DNA of 64,000 nt, taken from NCBI RefSeq assembly GCF_042648365.1, contig NZ_JBHRXI010000049.1, positions 424,898-488,897 of the forward strand. Reading direction: 5' to 3'. Below the pieces are notes generated by a model. The model saw only the letters and a program-made list of their open reading frames with translations, had not been told where the DNA came from and did not search any database. Below, in pieces: positions 53,241 to 61,367 of the stretch. Positions within the stretch are counted from its first letter, which is position 1, and every line of letters starts with the position of its first letter. Both the position numbers and the translations under genes were made by a program. The DNA is from Lutimaribacter_A marinistellae (GTDB lineage: Bacteria > Pseudomonadota > Alphaproteobacteria > Rhodobacterales > Rhodobacteraceae).

Positions 53241-53424
53241 GGCGGCCTCCTGCGCAACAATCGTTCCGCGCTAGCAAACACATCCGTGAGGATTGCGCAA
53301 GTGCTGCGACGCTCGCGGACCTGTTGAAACGAAACGAGAAGGCAAACCTGGCTTTGGACGGCCAATAGGTTGAAGCAGACCAGATGTGAGGCAGTGATAC
53401 GCGACCGTCAGGATCACAGGGCAG

Positions 53425-53453
53425 CAAAAAGAGACGACCGCCAGCAGCGGTCG
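53425..53453 (-). terminator. Intrinsic terminator of the sulfatase gene
   Basis: CGACCGC-(5)-GCGGTCG at 53435-53453, followed on the minus strand by TCTCTTTTT. It begins about 30 bp beyond the sulfatase stop. Confidence 0.85.
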
Positions 53454-53483
53454 CCCCGGTAACTTGCTCAGAGGGTGGTCACG

Positions 53484-55016
53484 TCATCCGCCCTGGTTCC
53501 GCTGCAGGCTTTCCAGCACCTGGTCGATCGAGAAGCTCGCGGGTTTCTGCCGCGGCGGGTACTCCTCGAATGTCGAGAGGAATTGCGCCACGAAGGCTTG
53601 TGCCGGCACCAGCAGGAAGGTCCGGTCAAGCCGCCATCTCGAATACCCGATCGACTCGTGCTCGGCCCGCTCGAACGGGTCGGAGTAGAGATCGATGATC
53701 TTTGGCAGCCGCAGGAATGTCAGCGGCTCCTGCCAGACATCGAACCCGTGTGCCCGTTGCTCGGCGAAAACGACCTTCCAGCGATTGTAACGCAGGTTCA
53801 TCAGGTCGCCGCCATCTGAGAAATACAGGAACTCCCGACGTGGTCCTTCGTCGGTCTCGCCGCGGAAATACGGCATGAAGTCGTAACCGTCGAGATGAAC
53901 CGGTTCGTTCGCTTCTCCGAACGGCGCCTCGGTCAGCATCCGCTCCTTCATATCGCTATCGCCAAGCGCCGACATCAGTGTCGGAAACCAGTCCAGATGG
54001 CTGATGATCTGGTTCGACCTGCGCCCGGGCTCGATGACGCCGGGCCATTTGACGACCAGTGGGACACGGAAACCACCTTCCCAATTGTCGTTCTTTTCAC
54101 CGCGGAACGGTGTCGTGCCGCCATCGGGCCACGAGAAAACCTCGGCGCCATTGTCGGTCGAATACATGACCACCGTGTTCTCGGCGATGCCCAGCTCTTC
54201 AAGCTTGTCCAGCATCTGCCCGACCATGCCGTCATGTTCGACCATCCCGTCAGGATAGACGCCCAGGCCAGTTACGCCCTGGCTTTCGGCCTTGAGGCGG
54301 GTATGGATGTGCATCCGCGTCGTATTGTACCACAGAAAAAAAGGTTTCTCCTGCTCCACTGCCCGATCCATGAAGTCGAGCGCACCGGCGGTTACTTCTT
54401 CGTCGATTGTCTCCATCCGCTTTTTCGTCAGCGGGCCGGTATCCTCGATCTGCCCATCCGCCGAGGACCGGATGACACCGCGCGGGCCGAAATTCTCCCG
54501 GAACTCAGGGTCTTGCGGATAGTCGACGTTCTCCGGCTCTTCTTCGGCGTTCAAGTGGTAAAGATTGCCAAAGAACTCGTCGAATCCATGGTTGGTCGGC
54601 AGATGCTCATCCCTGTCGCCGAGATGGTTCTTGCCATATTGCGCTGTCATGTAGCCTTTCGACTTCATGTACTCGGCGATGGTCGGATCCTTTTCCGACA
54701 TGCCTTCCGGCGCGCCTGGCAGACCCACTTTCAGAAGCCCGGTCCTGAAGCCTGATTGCCCGGTGATGAAGGATGCGCGCCCTGCCGTGCAGGATTGCTC
54801 TCCATACGCATGCGTGAACAGCATGCCCTCGCTGGCGATCCGGTCGATATTGGGAGTCTCGTAACCCATCATGCCCTGGTTGTAGGCGCTGATATTCCAA
54901 TAGCCGACATCGTCACCCCAGATGATCAGGACATTCGGCGGGCTGTCTTGTGCCATTGTCGACGAAGCAAAGATCGACATCGCAGAAGCGAAAGCGATTG
55001 ATTTGAAAGCTCTCAT
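53484..55016 (-). CDS. Secreted type I sulfatase (arylsulfatase family)
   Basis: 510 aa. A signal peptide (MRAFKSIAFASAMSIFASSTMAQ) sends it to the periplasm. GDD (34-36) supplies metal-binding Asp. The formylglycine site is C76-T-A-G-R80, a Cys-type CxAxR variant of the common CxPxR, so it needs a maturase encoded elsewhere. YGKNHLGD and the later YSTDNGAE contribute active-site residues. The substrate, an aryl or carbohydrate sulfate ester, is not known. GGGAGG lies 4 bp before the ATG. The gene is monocistronic. Confidence 0.92.
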   Translation of the reverse strand: MRAFKSIAFASAMSIFASSTMAQDSPPNVLIIWGDDVGYWNISAYNQGMMGYETPNIDRIASEGMLFTHAYGEQSCTAGRASFITGQSGFRTGLLKVGLPGAPEGMSEKDPTIAEYMKSKGYMTAQYGKNHLGDRDEHLPTNHGFDEFFGNLYHLNAEEEPENVDYPQDPEFRENFGPRGVIRSSADGQIEDTGPLTKKRMETIDEEVTAGALDFMDRAVEQEKPFFLWYNTTRMHIHTRLKAESQGVTGLGVYPDGMVEHDGMVGQMLDKLEELGIAENTVVMYSTDNGAEVFSWPDGGTTPFRGEKNDNWEGGFRVPLVVKWPGVIEPGRRSNQIISHLDWFPTLMSALGDSDMKERMLTEAPFGEANEPVHLDGYDFMPYFRGETDEGPRREFLYFSDGGDLMNLRYNRWKVVFAEQRAHGFDVWQEPLTFLRLPKIIDLYSDPFERAEHESIGYSRWRLDRTFLLVPAQAFVAQFLSTFEEYPPRQKPASFSIDQVLESLQRNQGG

Positions 55017-55187
55017 TTCTCCTCCCAGTTTCTCTATCTCACGAAAAAAAGCTGCAAGTTCAGGAGCCGGCAATCGCCCGGGATCCTGACCATATCAGCT
55101 TGGCACAGGTGGAGGATTCTTCGTAATGAATTCTCGCCGCAGTACGTCGGGCAAGACAGCTTGGCAGACTCTGTGGAAAGGCTTTGA

Positions 55188-55625
55188 TCAGAAGCCCTTG
55201 ATCATCCCTTCCAGCGCGTCCTTCTCCATTGCCAGTTCGGTCAGCTGCGCCTTTACAACGTCGCCCAGCGTGACGATGCCGATCAACTGCCCGTCCTCGA
55301 CCACGGGCATGTGGCGAAACCGGCCCTCGGTCATGCGGGTCATCACTTCCTCGACGCTCATCTGGCGGGTGCAGGTGACAAGGTCACGGGTCATGTACTC
55401 GCTGACCTGCTTGCTCAGACAGCTTCCGCCGGTCTTGGCCAGTTCCCGCACAATGTCGCGTTCAGACAGGATACCGGCCGCACTGTGACCTGCATCATCC
55501 GAGATGACCACCGTTCCGATCCGGTTCTCGGCCATCAGGCTTGCGGCCTCGGCAACGGTGGACAACGAACTTGCCGTGACCACGCCCTCGGTCGCCTTCG
55601 ATTTGAGAATGGCCTGGACCAGCAT
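55188..55625 (-). CDS. CBS-domain pair protein
   Basis: 145 aa made of two CBS motifs in tandem (about 10-65 and 78-135; MAENRIGTVVISDDAGHSAAGILSERDIVREL and MTEGRFRHMPVVEDGQLIGIVTLGDVVK). Such pairs bind adenosine nucleotides and usually regulate a partner; as a stand-alone protein its partner is unknown. GGAGG is 7 bp before the ATG at 55625. An in-frame extension to 55688 lacks a ribosome site. Confidence 0.9.
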   Translation of the reverse strand: MLVQAILKSKATEGVVTASSLSTVAEAASLMAENRIGTVVISDDAGHSAAGILSERDIVRELAKTGGSCLSKQVSEYMTRDLVTCTRQMSVEEVMTRMTEGRFRHMPVVEDGQLIGIVTLGDVVKAQLTELAMEKDALEGMIKGF

Positions 55626-55684
55626 CTGCGCACCTCCGAAAGAATATCCTGTATTACAAAGCGTTGCCGCAATGTCCCCTTGTG

Positions 55685-56581
55685 TCAAGCCGGAGCCGAG
55701 AGCCGCGCGACCTCCTCGCGGATGCCCTGGCTCAGCAGATCGGCCAGCCGGTTCAGTCGTTCGCTTCGCTGGTCCCCCTGATGTCGCACCAGAAAGAAAC
55801 TGCGGGTCAGGCTGATCTGGTCGGCCAACACCTTTTCCAAACGGCGGTCAAAGGCCATGATGAAGTCATGCACGATACCCAAGGCGCTCGACTGCGACAC
55901 AAGATGGCGCTGCACGGCGACCGAGTTCGAAGCGAGTTGTACCCGTTCGATTCCCAAATCGGCAAGGTAGTCCAATTCGCGATCAAAGATCATGTCGGGA
56001 ATGTAACCGATCAGCCTATGGTCACGCAGGTCGGCAACCGAAGTGATCTCGGGGTTCTTCCGCAGGTAGCGCCGCGTCGCCATCAAAGACAGGCCGTAAT
56101 CGCAGATTTTCTGCACCAGAAGCTGCCCAGCGGTCGGCGGGCTGACGGTGATGGCGATATCCGCCTCGCGTCGCGACAGGTTGATGACCCGCGGCAAGGC
56201 AAGGATCTGGATGTCGAGGTCGGGGTTCTCTGACGCGATACGGGAGGCCACCTGTGGCAGGATGAAATTCGCGCAGCCGTCAGGTGCACCAATCCGGATA
56301 GTGCCTGACAGCGTCTCGGCGGGACCGGTCATCGCCTCGGTCGCGGCGCGCATCGCCTCCTCGGCCTGCTCTCCGTGCGCCAACAGGCGCTCACCTGCGG
56401 CGGTCAGGGTATAGCCCTGCGGCGACTTGACGAACAGCGGTGCCTCCAGTGCCGCCTCCAGCCGCGAGATGCGCCGCCCCACCGTGGCAGGGTCCAGTTT
56501 CAGCAGCCGCCCTGCCCCCGAAAGGCTCTCTTCGCGCGCGACCGACAGGAATACGCGCATGTCGTCCCAGTTCGGATCCAT
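55685..56581 (-). CDS. LysR-family regulator divergent from mmsA
   Basis: 298 aa. An N-terminal winged helix-turn-helix (WDDMRVFLSVAREESLSGAGRLLKLDPATVGRRISRLEAAL) is followed by a type 2 periplasmic-binding-fold ligand domain. It faces mmsA across a 101-bp spacer that contains an extended dyad (56597-56646), the usual arrangement for a LysR protein controlling its divergent neighbour. It therefore probably responds to an intermediate of valine or inositol breakdown, which is inferred from position. Confidence 0.92.
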   Translation of the reverse strand: MDPNWDDMRVFLSVAREESLSGAGRLLKLDPATVGRRISRLEAALEAPLFVKSPQGYTLTAAGERLLAHGEQAEEAMRAATEAMTGPAETLSGTIRIGAPDGCANFILPQVASRIASENPDLDIQILALPRVINLSRREADIAITVSPPTAGQLLVQKICDYGLSLMATRRYLRKNPEITSVADLRDHRLIGYIPDMIFDRELDYLADLGIERVQLASNSVAVQRHLVSQSSALGIVHDFIMAFDRRLEKVLADQISLTRSFFLVRHQGDQRSERLNRLADLLSQGIREEVARLSAPA

Positions 56582-56596
56582 CCCAATACCCTTTTT

Positions 56597-56646
56597 CTTG
56601 CAAAACCCCTTTGGAACATTGCCTCTGTTCAGGGGATTTTTGCAAG
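56597..56646. promoter_or_regulatory. Extended inverted repeat between the LysR gene and mmsA
   Basis: CTTGCAAAACCCC (56597-56609) is mirrored by GGGGATTTTTGCAAG (56632-56646), identical in the CTTGCAAAA and CCCC blocks apart from two extra bases. The spacing between arms is 22 bp. It fits a LysR-type regulatory site between divergent genes, 36 bp upstream of the mmsA start. Confidence 0.65.
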
Positions 56647-56682
56647 CCTATCCTCCGCGCGATCAATTCAGGAGGAGTTCGG

Positions 56683-58182
56683 ATGCAAGAACTTACGCAT
56701 TACATCGACGGCGCACATGCCAAGGGCAGCTCGGGCCGGTTCTCGGATGTCTTCAACCCCGCCACCGGCGAGGTTCAGGCACGCTGCCCGCTCGCCTCTG
56801 CCGAAGAGCTGAACAAGGCCGTCGAAATCGCCGCCGCTGCGCAGCCCGCTTGGGGCGCCACCAACCCCCAACGCCGCGCGCGTGTGCTGATGAAATTCGT
56901 CGATTTGCTTAACCGCGACATGGACAAGCTGGCCGAAGCGCTGAGCCGCGAGCACGGCAAGACCGTTCCCGATGCAAAGGGCGACGTGCAGCGCGGGCTG
57001 GAAGTGGTCGAATACTGCATCGGCGCACCGCAGATGCTGAAAGGTGAATTCACCGACAGCGCTGGCCCCGGCATCGACATGTATTCCATGCGCCAGCCGC
57101 TGGGTGTCACCGCGGGCATCACGCCCTTCAACTTCCCCGCCATGATCCCGATGTGGATGTTCGCGCCCGCGATTGCCTGCGGCAACGCCTTCATCCTCAA
57201 GCCGTCCGAGCGCGACCCTTCGGTCCCGCTGATGCTGGCCGAACTGCTCGAAGAGGCCGGACTGCCCAAGGGTATCCTTCAGGTCGTCAACGGCGACAAG
57301 GAGGCCGTGGACGCCATCCTTGACCATCCGGTGATCCAGTCGATCGGTTTCGTGGGCTCCACCCCGATCGCCGAATATATCTATGGTCGCGGCTGCTCGA
57401 ACGGAAAGCGCGTGCAGTGCTTTGGCGGCGCAAAGAACCACATGATCGTCATGCCCGACGCCGATATGGACCAGGCCGCCGACGCGCTGGTCGGTGCAGG
57501 CTACGGTGCGGCGGGCGAACGCTGCATGGCGATCTCGGTCGCCGTTCCGGTCGGTGACGAGACCGCCGATCGCCTGATCGAAAAGCTGGTGCCGCGCATC
57601 GAAAAGCTCAAGGTCGGCCCCTACACGGCTGGCGATGACGTGGATTACGGCCCGGTCGTGACGGCAGCGGCCAAGGAAAACATCCTGCGCCTTGTCGAAT
57701 CCGGCGTGGAACAGGGCGCCAAGCTGGTCGTCGATGGCCGCGACTTCAACCTTCAGGGCTACGAGGACGGCTTCTTTGTCGGTCCGCATCTCTTTGACAA
57801 CGTGACGCCCGAGATGGACATCTACAAGAAAGAGATCTTCGGCCCCGTCCTGTCGACAGTACGCGCCAAGACCTATGAGGAAGCTCTGGGTTACGCGATG
57901 GACCATGAGTACGGAAACGGCACCGCGATCTTTACTCGCGACGGCGATACCGCGCGCGATTTCGCGAACCGTATCAATATCGGTATGATCGGCATCAACG
58001 TCCCGATCCCGGTGCCGCTCGCCTATCATACCTTTGGCGGGTGGAAGAAATCGGCCTTTGGCGACCTCAACCAGCACGGGCCGGACGCGTTCAAATTCTA
58101 CACGCGGACCAAGACCATCACGTCGCGCTGGCCCTCGGGCCTCAAAGAAGGCGGAGAGTTCCACTTCAAGGCGATGGATTGA
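56683..58182 (+). CDS. mmsA: Methylmalonate-semialdehyde dehydrogenase (CoA-acylating)
   Basis: 499-aa aldehyde dehydrogenase that makes propionyl-CoA or acetyl-CoA from methylmalonate or malonate semialdehyde in valine, thymine or inositol catabolism. The N-terminal HYIDGAHAKGSSGRFSDVFNPATGEV, then ITPFNFPAMIPMWM, FVGSTPIAEYIY and the catalytic Cys281 in GAAGERCMAIS are the MmsA pattern; the general-base Glu of ordinary ALDHs is replaced as expected (CFGGAKNH). GGAGGAG precedes the ATG. It ends at a strong terminator. Other mms genes are absent here. Confidence 0.95.
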   Translation: MQELTHYIDGAHAKGSSGRFSDVFNPATGEVQARCPLASAEELNKAVEIAAAAQPAWGATNPQRRARVLMKFVDLLNRDMDKLAEALSREHGKTVPDAKGDVQRGLEVVEYCIGAPQMLKGEFTDSAGPGIDMYSMRQPLGVTAGITPFNFPAMIPMWMFAPAIACGNAFILKPSERDPSVPLMLAELLEEAGLPKGILQVVNGDKEAVDAILDHPVIQSIGFVGSTPIAEYIYGRGCSNGKRVQCFGGAKNHMIVMPDADMDQAADALVGAGYGAAGERCMAISVAVPVGDETADRLIEKLVPRIEKLKVGPYTAGDDVDYGPVVTAAAKENILRLVESGVEQGAKLVVDGRDFNLQGYEDGFFVGPHLFDNVTPEMDIYKKEIFGPVLSTVRAKTYEEALGYAMDHEYGNGTAIFTRDGDTARDFANRINIGMIGINVPIPVPLAYHTFGGWKKSAFGDLNQHGPDAFKFYTRTKTITSRWPSGLKEGGEFHFKAMD

Positions 58183-58190
58183 TACAGTGC

Positions 58191-58214
58191 AAGGGCCGCG
58201 AAAGCGGCCCTTTT
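58191..58214 (+). terminator. Intrinsic terminator of mmsA
   Basis: A perfect 9-bp stem AAGGGCCGC/GCGGCCCTT with a GAAA tetraloop, followed by TT. It starts 9 bp after the stop codon. Confidence 0.88.
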
Positions 58215-58377
58215 CACACCATACGGCAGCCTGTTCTGGCAACCGCAGGCTCGCGGGATTGCGAAGCCGAAAAGCTCCATCGGCCGCACCTCCAGAAATG
58301 AACGACAATGTCGCGGTTTGCATGCCCGCATGAACGTTAATGTGAACAAAACACCCGGACATGGAGGCGGCGCGAAC

Positions 58378-59415
58378 ATGGCCGCGACTACGACCTTCCT
58401 TGCGAAAGTCACGCTGATTTCATCTCTGGTCGGAGCCGCAATTCCGGTTCTACAATCAAACGGATCGCTCGACACGATCAGCATCGTGGTAAGCGGACTA
58501 AGCGGCGCGCTGATCGGTCTTGGCTGTACTGTCGTCGAAATCACATTCTTCTCGAACCGATCTTACCGCTGGCTTCGACAAGTTCCGATGATCGCGGTCG
58601 TGGCCCTCAGGGCGATGATTTACGGGCTCATCATTTTCACTAGCCTCTCGACGCCAGTTATCTTGCTCCTAGGCACGCAAGCATGGACTGACCCGGATTT
58701 TCTTTTCAATTTCTGGCTGTCAGCAGGGATTGCCACCATCATCTCAACATCCGTCGAGCTGATACAGTTGCTCGGCCGAGAAGCGACCGCTTCGATATTC
58801 ACAGGAGCCTACAGGCGGCCGCGTCTTGAAAACCGTATCGTCATGTTCGCAGACCTCATCGGTTCAACCGCACTCGCCGAAAGACTGGGAGACATTCGGT
58901 TTCATGAACTTCTGGGGGATGTCGCATATGACCTGTCCGCGCCGATCGACAAGAATGGCGGCGAAGTGCACCGCTATGTCGGGGACGCGGTGATCATCAC
59001 TTGGCCGATGACCGATCAACGCAATTTCTCTCGCAGCGTGGACTGTGCCAAAGGCATGGTTCAGACACTGGCAGAGCATAGCAAAGACTACCTGGCGCGC
59101 TACGATCAGGCGATGCGCATGCGGATCGCCATTCATTGTGGTCCCGTGGCCGCGGGAGAAGTCGGTGCGTGGAAAAAGGAAATAGCGCTGTTGGGTGACA
59201 CCATGAATACCGTTGCCCGCATCGAGAATGCAGCACGAGAGTTCGACATTGCGATCGTCATTTCTGAAGGAGTCCGGAATGGCTTGCCGTCGGGCTTGCA
59301 ACACGGCCTTCGGCGCATGACAGATTACAGCGCACGCGGGAAACAAAGCAACATCAAGCTTTGGTCCGTCAAGATGCAGGATCCGACTGAAAAGGTGTTT
59401 GAATCCCAGGCTTGA
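58378..59415 (+). CDS. Membrane-anchored class III adenylate/guanylate cyclase
   Basis: 345 aa. About four or five membrane helices (residues 5-145) precede a catalytic class III cyclase domain (about 160-320). RIVMFADLIGSTALAERLGD and RYVGDAVIITWP carry the two metal-binding aspartates; GPVAAGEVGAWKKEIALLGDTMNTVARIENAA is the dimer-wing region. It would make cAMP (or cGMP) in response to a membrane signal. GGAGG lies 10 bp before the ATG at 58378; in-frame ATG and TTG codons lie further upstream. It marks the start of the more AT-rich part of the window. Confidence 0.88.
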   Translation: MAATTTFLAKVTLISSLVGAAIPVLQSNGSLDTISIVVSGLSGALIGLGCTVVEITFFSNRSYRWLRQVPMIAVVALRAMIYGLIIFTSLSTPVILLLGTQAWTDPDFLFNFWLSAGIATIISTSVELIQLLGREATASIFTGAYRRPRLENRIVMFADLIGSTALAERLGDIRFHELLGDVAYDLSAPIDKNGGEVHRYVGDAVIITWPMTDQRNFSRSVDCAKGMVQTLAEHSKDYLARYDQAMRMRIAIHCGPVAAGEVGAWKKEIALLGDTMNTVARIENAAREFDIAIVISEGVRNGLPSGLQHGLRRMTDYSARGKQSNIKLWSVKMQDPTEKVFESQA

Positions 59416-59629
59416 GGTCTTGGTCGGCTTCAAAGCGGATTTCGGTAGCGCTCAAACCCGTTCCGCGCTTTTGTGGTTTACTTGGATGACTTGATAACGA
59501 TGCTCCGCGCAGCTCAGGAAGATACCCGACGTACCTGGACGATGCACAGCAAGACAAAAACAGCTTTTCGCAAATCTTAGGAAGCGGTTTAATCGACCCG
59601 TCCGAAGCATAGTTGCACAGGCTGGGATC

Positions 59630-60409
59630 ATGGAAATCGCAGACATCATCGACATCGAGCGTTACCCCGTCGGGAATGCGGATTTCGGAGAAGAGGCGAA
59701 ATTGTCGCTGGATGACGCCGGAGTTCTGGTGCTTGAGGGTTTCATCCGACCACATGCGCTTGCCATGATGCAAAGCGAGGCCGCGGCGGGGCAAGGACGC
59801 GCCTATTTCTGCACGCAGAGCCATTCGGTTTACCTCACGCCGCCGAATCCAGACTTTGGCGACTCCCATCCGGCCAATCAAAAGGTGGAATCGTCCAAGG
59901 GATGCATTTGCGACGACATGGTATCAATCGCTTCCCCTCTGCGCATCCTGTACAACCACCCGGCCTTTCGCGACTTCATCAAGCAGGCCACGGGCGAGAC
60001 CGAGTTGCACCCCTACGCGGACCCGCTTTCGTCGATCAACATCCATTATGCGAACCGCGGGCAGGAACTCGGCTGGCACTTCGACAACTCTTCCTTCGCC
60101 ATCACGTTATTGATACAGAAACCCGACCAAGGCAGTCATTTCGAGTATGTCAAGGATCTGCGGGACGCGGACGCTGGCGACATGAATTACGACGGCGTCG
60201 CCGCCGTTCTGGATGGCACTTTGCGCCCAAAGATGCTCGACATCACGCCGGGAACACTTGTGCTTTTTCGCGGCCGCGATTCCCTTCACCGCGTCTCTCC
60301 GAACGAGAGTGACAAGACACGGATGCTCGCCGTGCTGGCTTACAATTCGCAGCCAGGTGTTGAACTGTCTGAAAGTGCCCGAATGACGTTCTATGGCCGG
60401 CTGGCCTGA
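59630..60409 (+). CDS. HalD/BesD-like Fe(II)/2-oxoglutarate oxygenase with an HxD facial triad
   Basis: 259 aa. The iron ligands are His150, Asp152 (WHFDNSSFAITLLIQ) and His220 (DSLHRVSP), with Arg231 for 2-oxoglutarate. HFEYVKDLRDADAGDMNYDGV and DITPGTLVLFRGRDSLHRV match a family annotated as HalD/BesD halogenases or ArpA. Real BesD-type amino-acid halogenases carry Gly in place of the Asp, leaving room for chloride; here the Asp is present, so hydroxylation is more likely. The substrate is possibly a free amino acid. The ribosome site is weak. The 214 bp upstream hold no other gene. Confidence 0.85.
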   Translation: MEIADIIDIERYPVGNADFGEEAKLSLDDAGVLVLEGFIRPHALAMMQSEAAAGQGRAYFCTQSHSVYLTPPNPDFGDSHPANQKVESSKGCICDDMVSIASPLRILYNHPAFRDFIKQATGETELHPYADPLSSINIHYANRGQELGWHFDNSSFAITLLIQKPDQGSHFEYVKDLRDADAGDMNYDGVAAVLDGTLRPKMLDITPGTLVLFRGRDSLHRVSPNESDKTRMLAVLAYNSQPGVELSESARMTFYGRLA

Positions 60410-60465
60410 CGCCGTCGCGCAGTTTTGGCGCCCAAGGGGCGCTTCGGCGGATCAGGTCCGTCAAC

Positions 60466-60597
60466 TCAGACTTTCGTCGCCGATGTTTCGAACTCGGTAA
60501 TGGCCCATGTGAAGTTGGGGGTGATGGCCTCGCGGAATTCCAGCACGTTCGTCTCGCCCACCAGCACGTCCATCGGGTCGAAGGGTAAGATCGGAGA
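60466..60597 (-). pseudogene. 3' scrap of an unidentified gene fused to an IS remnant
   Basis: A minus-strand frame reading FDPMDVLVGETNVLEFREA and ending in TGA at 60468-60466 begins where the IS3 orfA similarity stops. Its codon use looks coding, but no start or family can be assigned. It is probably the tail of a gene broken by insertion and later deletion. Confidence 0.4.
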
Positions 60598-60857
60598 CCG
60601 CACGCCTAAGCCGGGCATTTCCTTTCTCTAGCTCGTTCAGGCGCTTGAAATGATCTCGGTTCATCCCGCCGTACTGTCGTATGTCTGCTGCATCATGCCG
60701 ATCTGGTGTGCCGCCTCCGCAATGCTCAGGCTCTGGACCTGCAGCACTTCGACTTGCCGCAGCTTCATGACGATATCTTCAGGCATCTCTCGCTTCCCAG
60801 CCATCCCTTAAACCTCCAATCAACGGGGCAAAACTACCACAGTTGGTGGACCAATTC
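60598..60857 (-). mobile_element. Remnant of an IS3-family element (orfA)
   Basis: From the ATG at 60804 the frame reads MAGKREMPEDIVMKLRQVEV, clearly an IS3-family OrfA N-terminus. After ...QQTY it shifts frame (a short deletion has removed the usual YRWR segment) and continues as GGMNRDHFKRLNELEKGNAR through LRRAVSDLTL, where similarity ends. orfB is missing. About 50 bp before the ATG look like the left end of the element, with TGAATTGGTCCACC as a possible terminal repeat. The element cannot move on its own. Confidence 0.7.
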
Positions 60858-61051
60858 AGTGGGGGCATTCCGGCTGCGGTCACTAGAGAGGACGTTCATT
60901 GTGAGAAACCCATCGTCAGGAATGCATACAGTCTGGTCCTTCGTCTCCGAGAGGTCAGCCGGCGCTGATTGCGTGGTGCCGAGCTTGGACCGTTCCGGAA
61001 GACGTCCGCTTTGGTCAGTTTTGCCCGAGCCGATCTGAAGTCATTGCCCGA

Positions 61052-61273
61052 TCAGAACTTGCCGGGATAGAGGTTCAGCATGTTCTGCACATCGAGTTCG
61101 CTAGAATACGCATCCGGATTGCTCCAGATGATATCATTGATGAAGTCGCGTTCAGCGCGATGATCATCGAAAGACGACTTTGATTTCAACCTGTGTGCGC
61201 GGTCTCGTACAAGTCCACCCAGCAGGTTGCCAAACGATGCCCAGATACTGGGTACAATGGTATGGGAAGTCAT
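61052..61273 (-). CDS. Hypothetical small protein (73 aa)
   Basis: MTSHTIVPSIWASFGNLLGG is followed by a charged middle and ends SSELDVQNMLNLYPGKF. AAAGGG lies upstream of the ATG. It is divergent from the LysR gene with 94 bp between starts. I do not recognise the family; the amphipathic N-terminus and coding-like composition make it a plausible real gene. Confidence 0.5.
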   Translation of the reverse strand: MTSHTIVPSIWASFGNLLGGLVRDRAHRLKSKSSFDDHRAERDFINDIIWSNPDAYSSELDVQNMLNLYPGKF

Positions 61274-61367
61274 TGCGTGGCCCTTTCATTGTTTGCCCGT
61301 TGAACCAAGCGTAGCCTCAACATCCGTTCATCTGGTATCCATCGTGATTTTGTGCTGTTCTACAAAA

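Larger units (their letters stand above)
60410..61051. other. Gene-poor interval: weak hairpin, gene scrap and IS remnant
   Basis: This 642-bp stretch has no intact gene. A GCGCCC-AAG-GGGCGC hairpin at 60428-60442 may end the oxygenase transcript. A minus-strand scrap ends at 60466 and the IS3 orfA remnant occupies about 60598-60857 (both below). From 60858 to 61051 I see only short degenerate frames. Confidence 0.6.

Noticed and set aside
56668..58362. A 564-codon open frame on the minus strand
   Set aside because: It is antisense to mmsA and crosses its terminator.
59369..59881. A 170-codon frame on the minus strand over the cyclase/oxygenase junction
   Set aside because: It spans the ends of two convincing plus-strand genes and has no start signal or domain.
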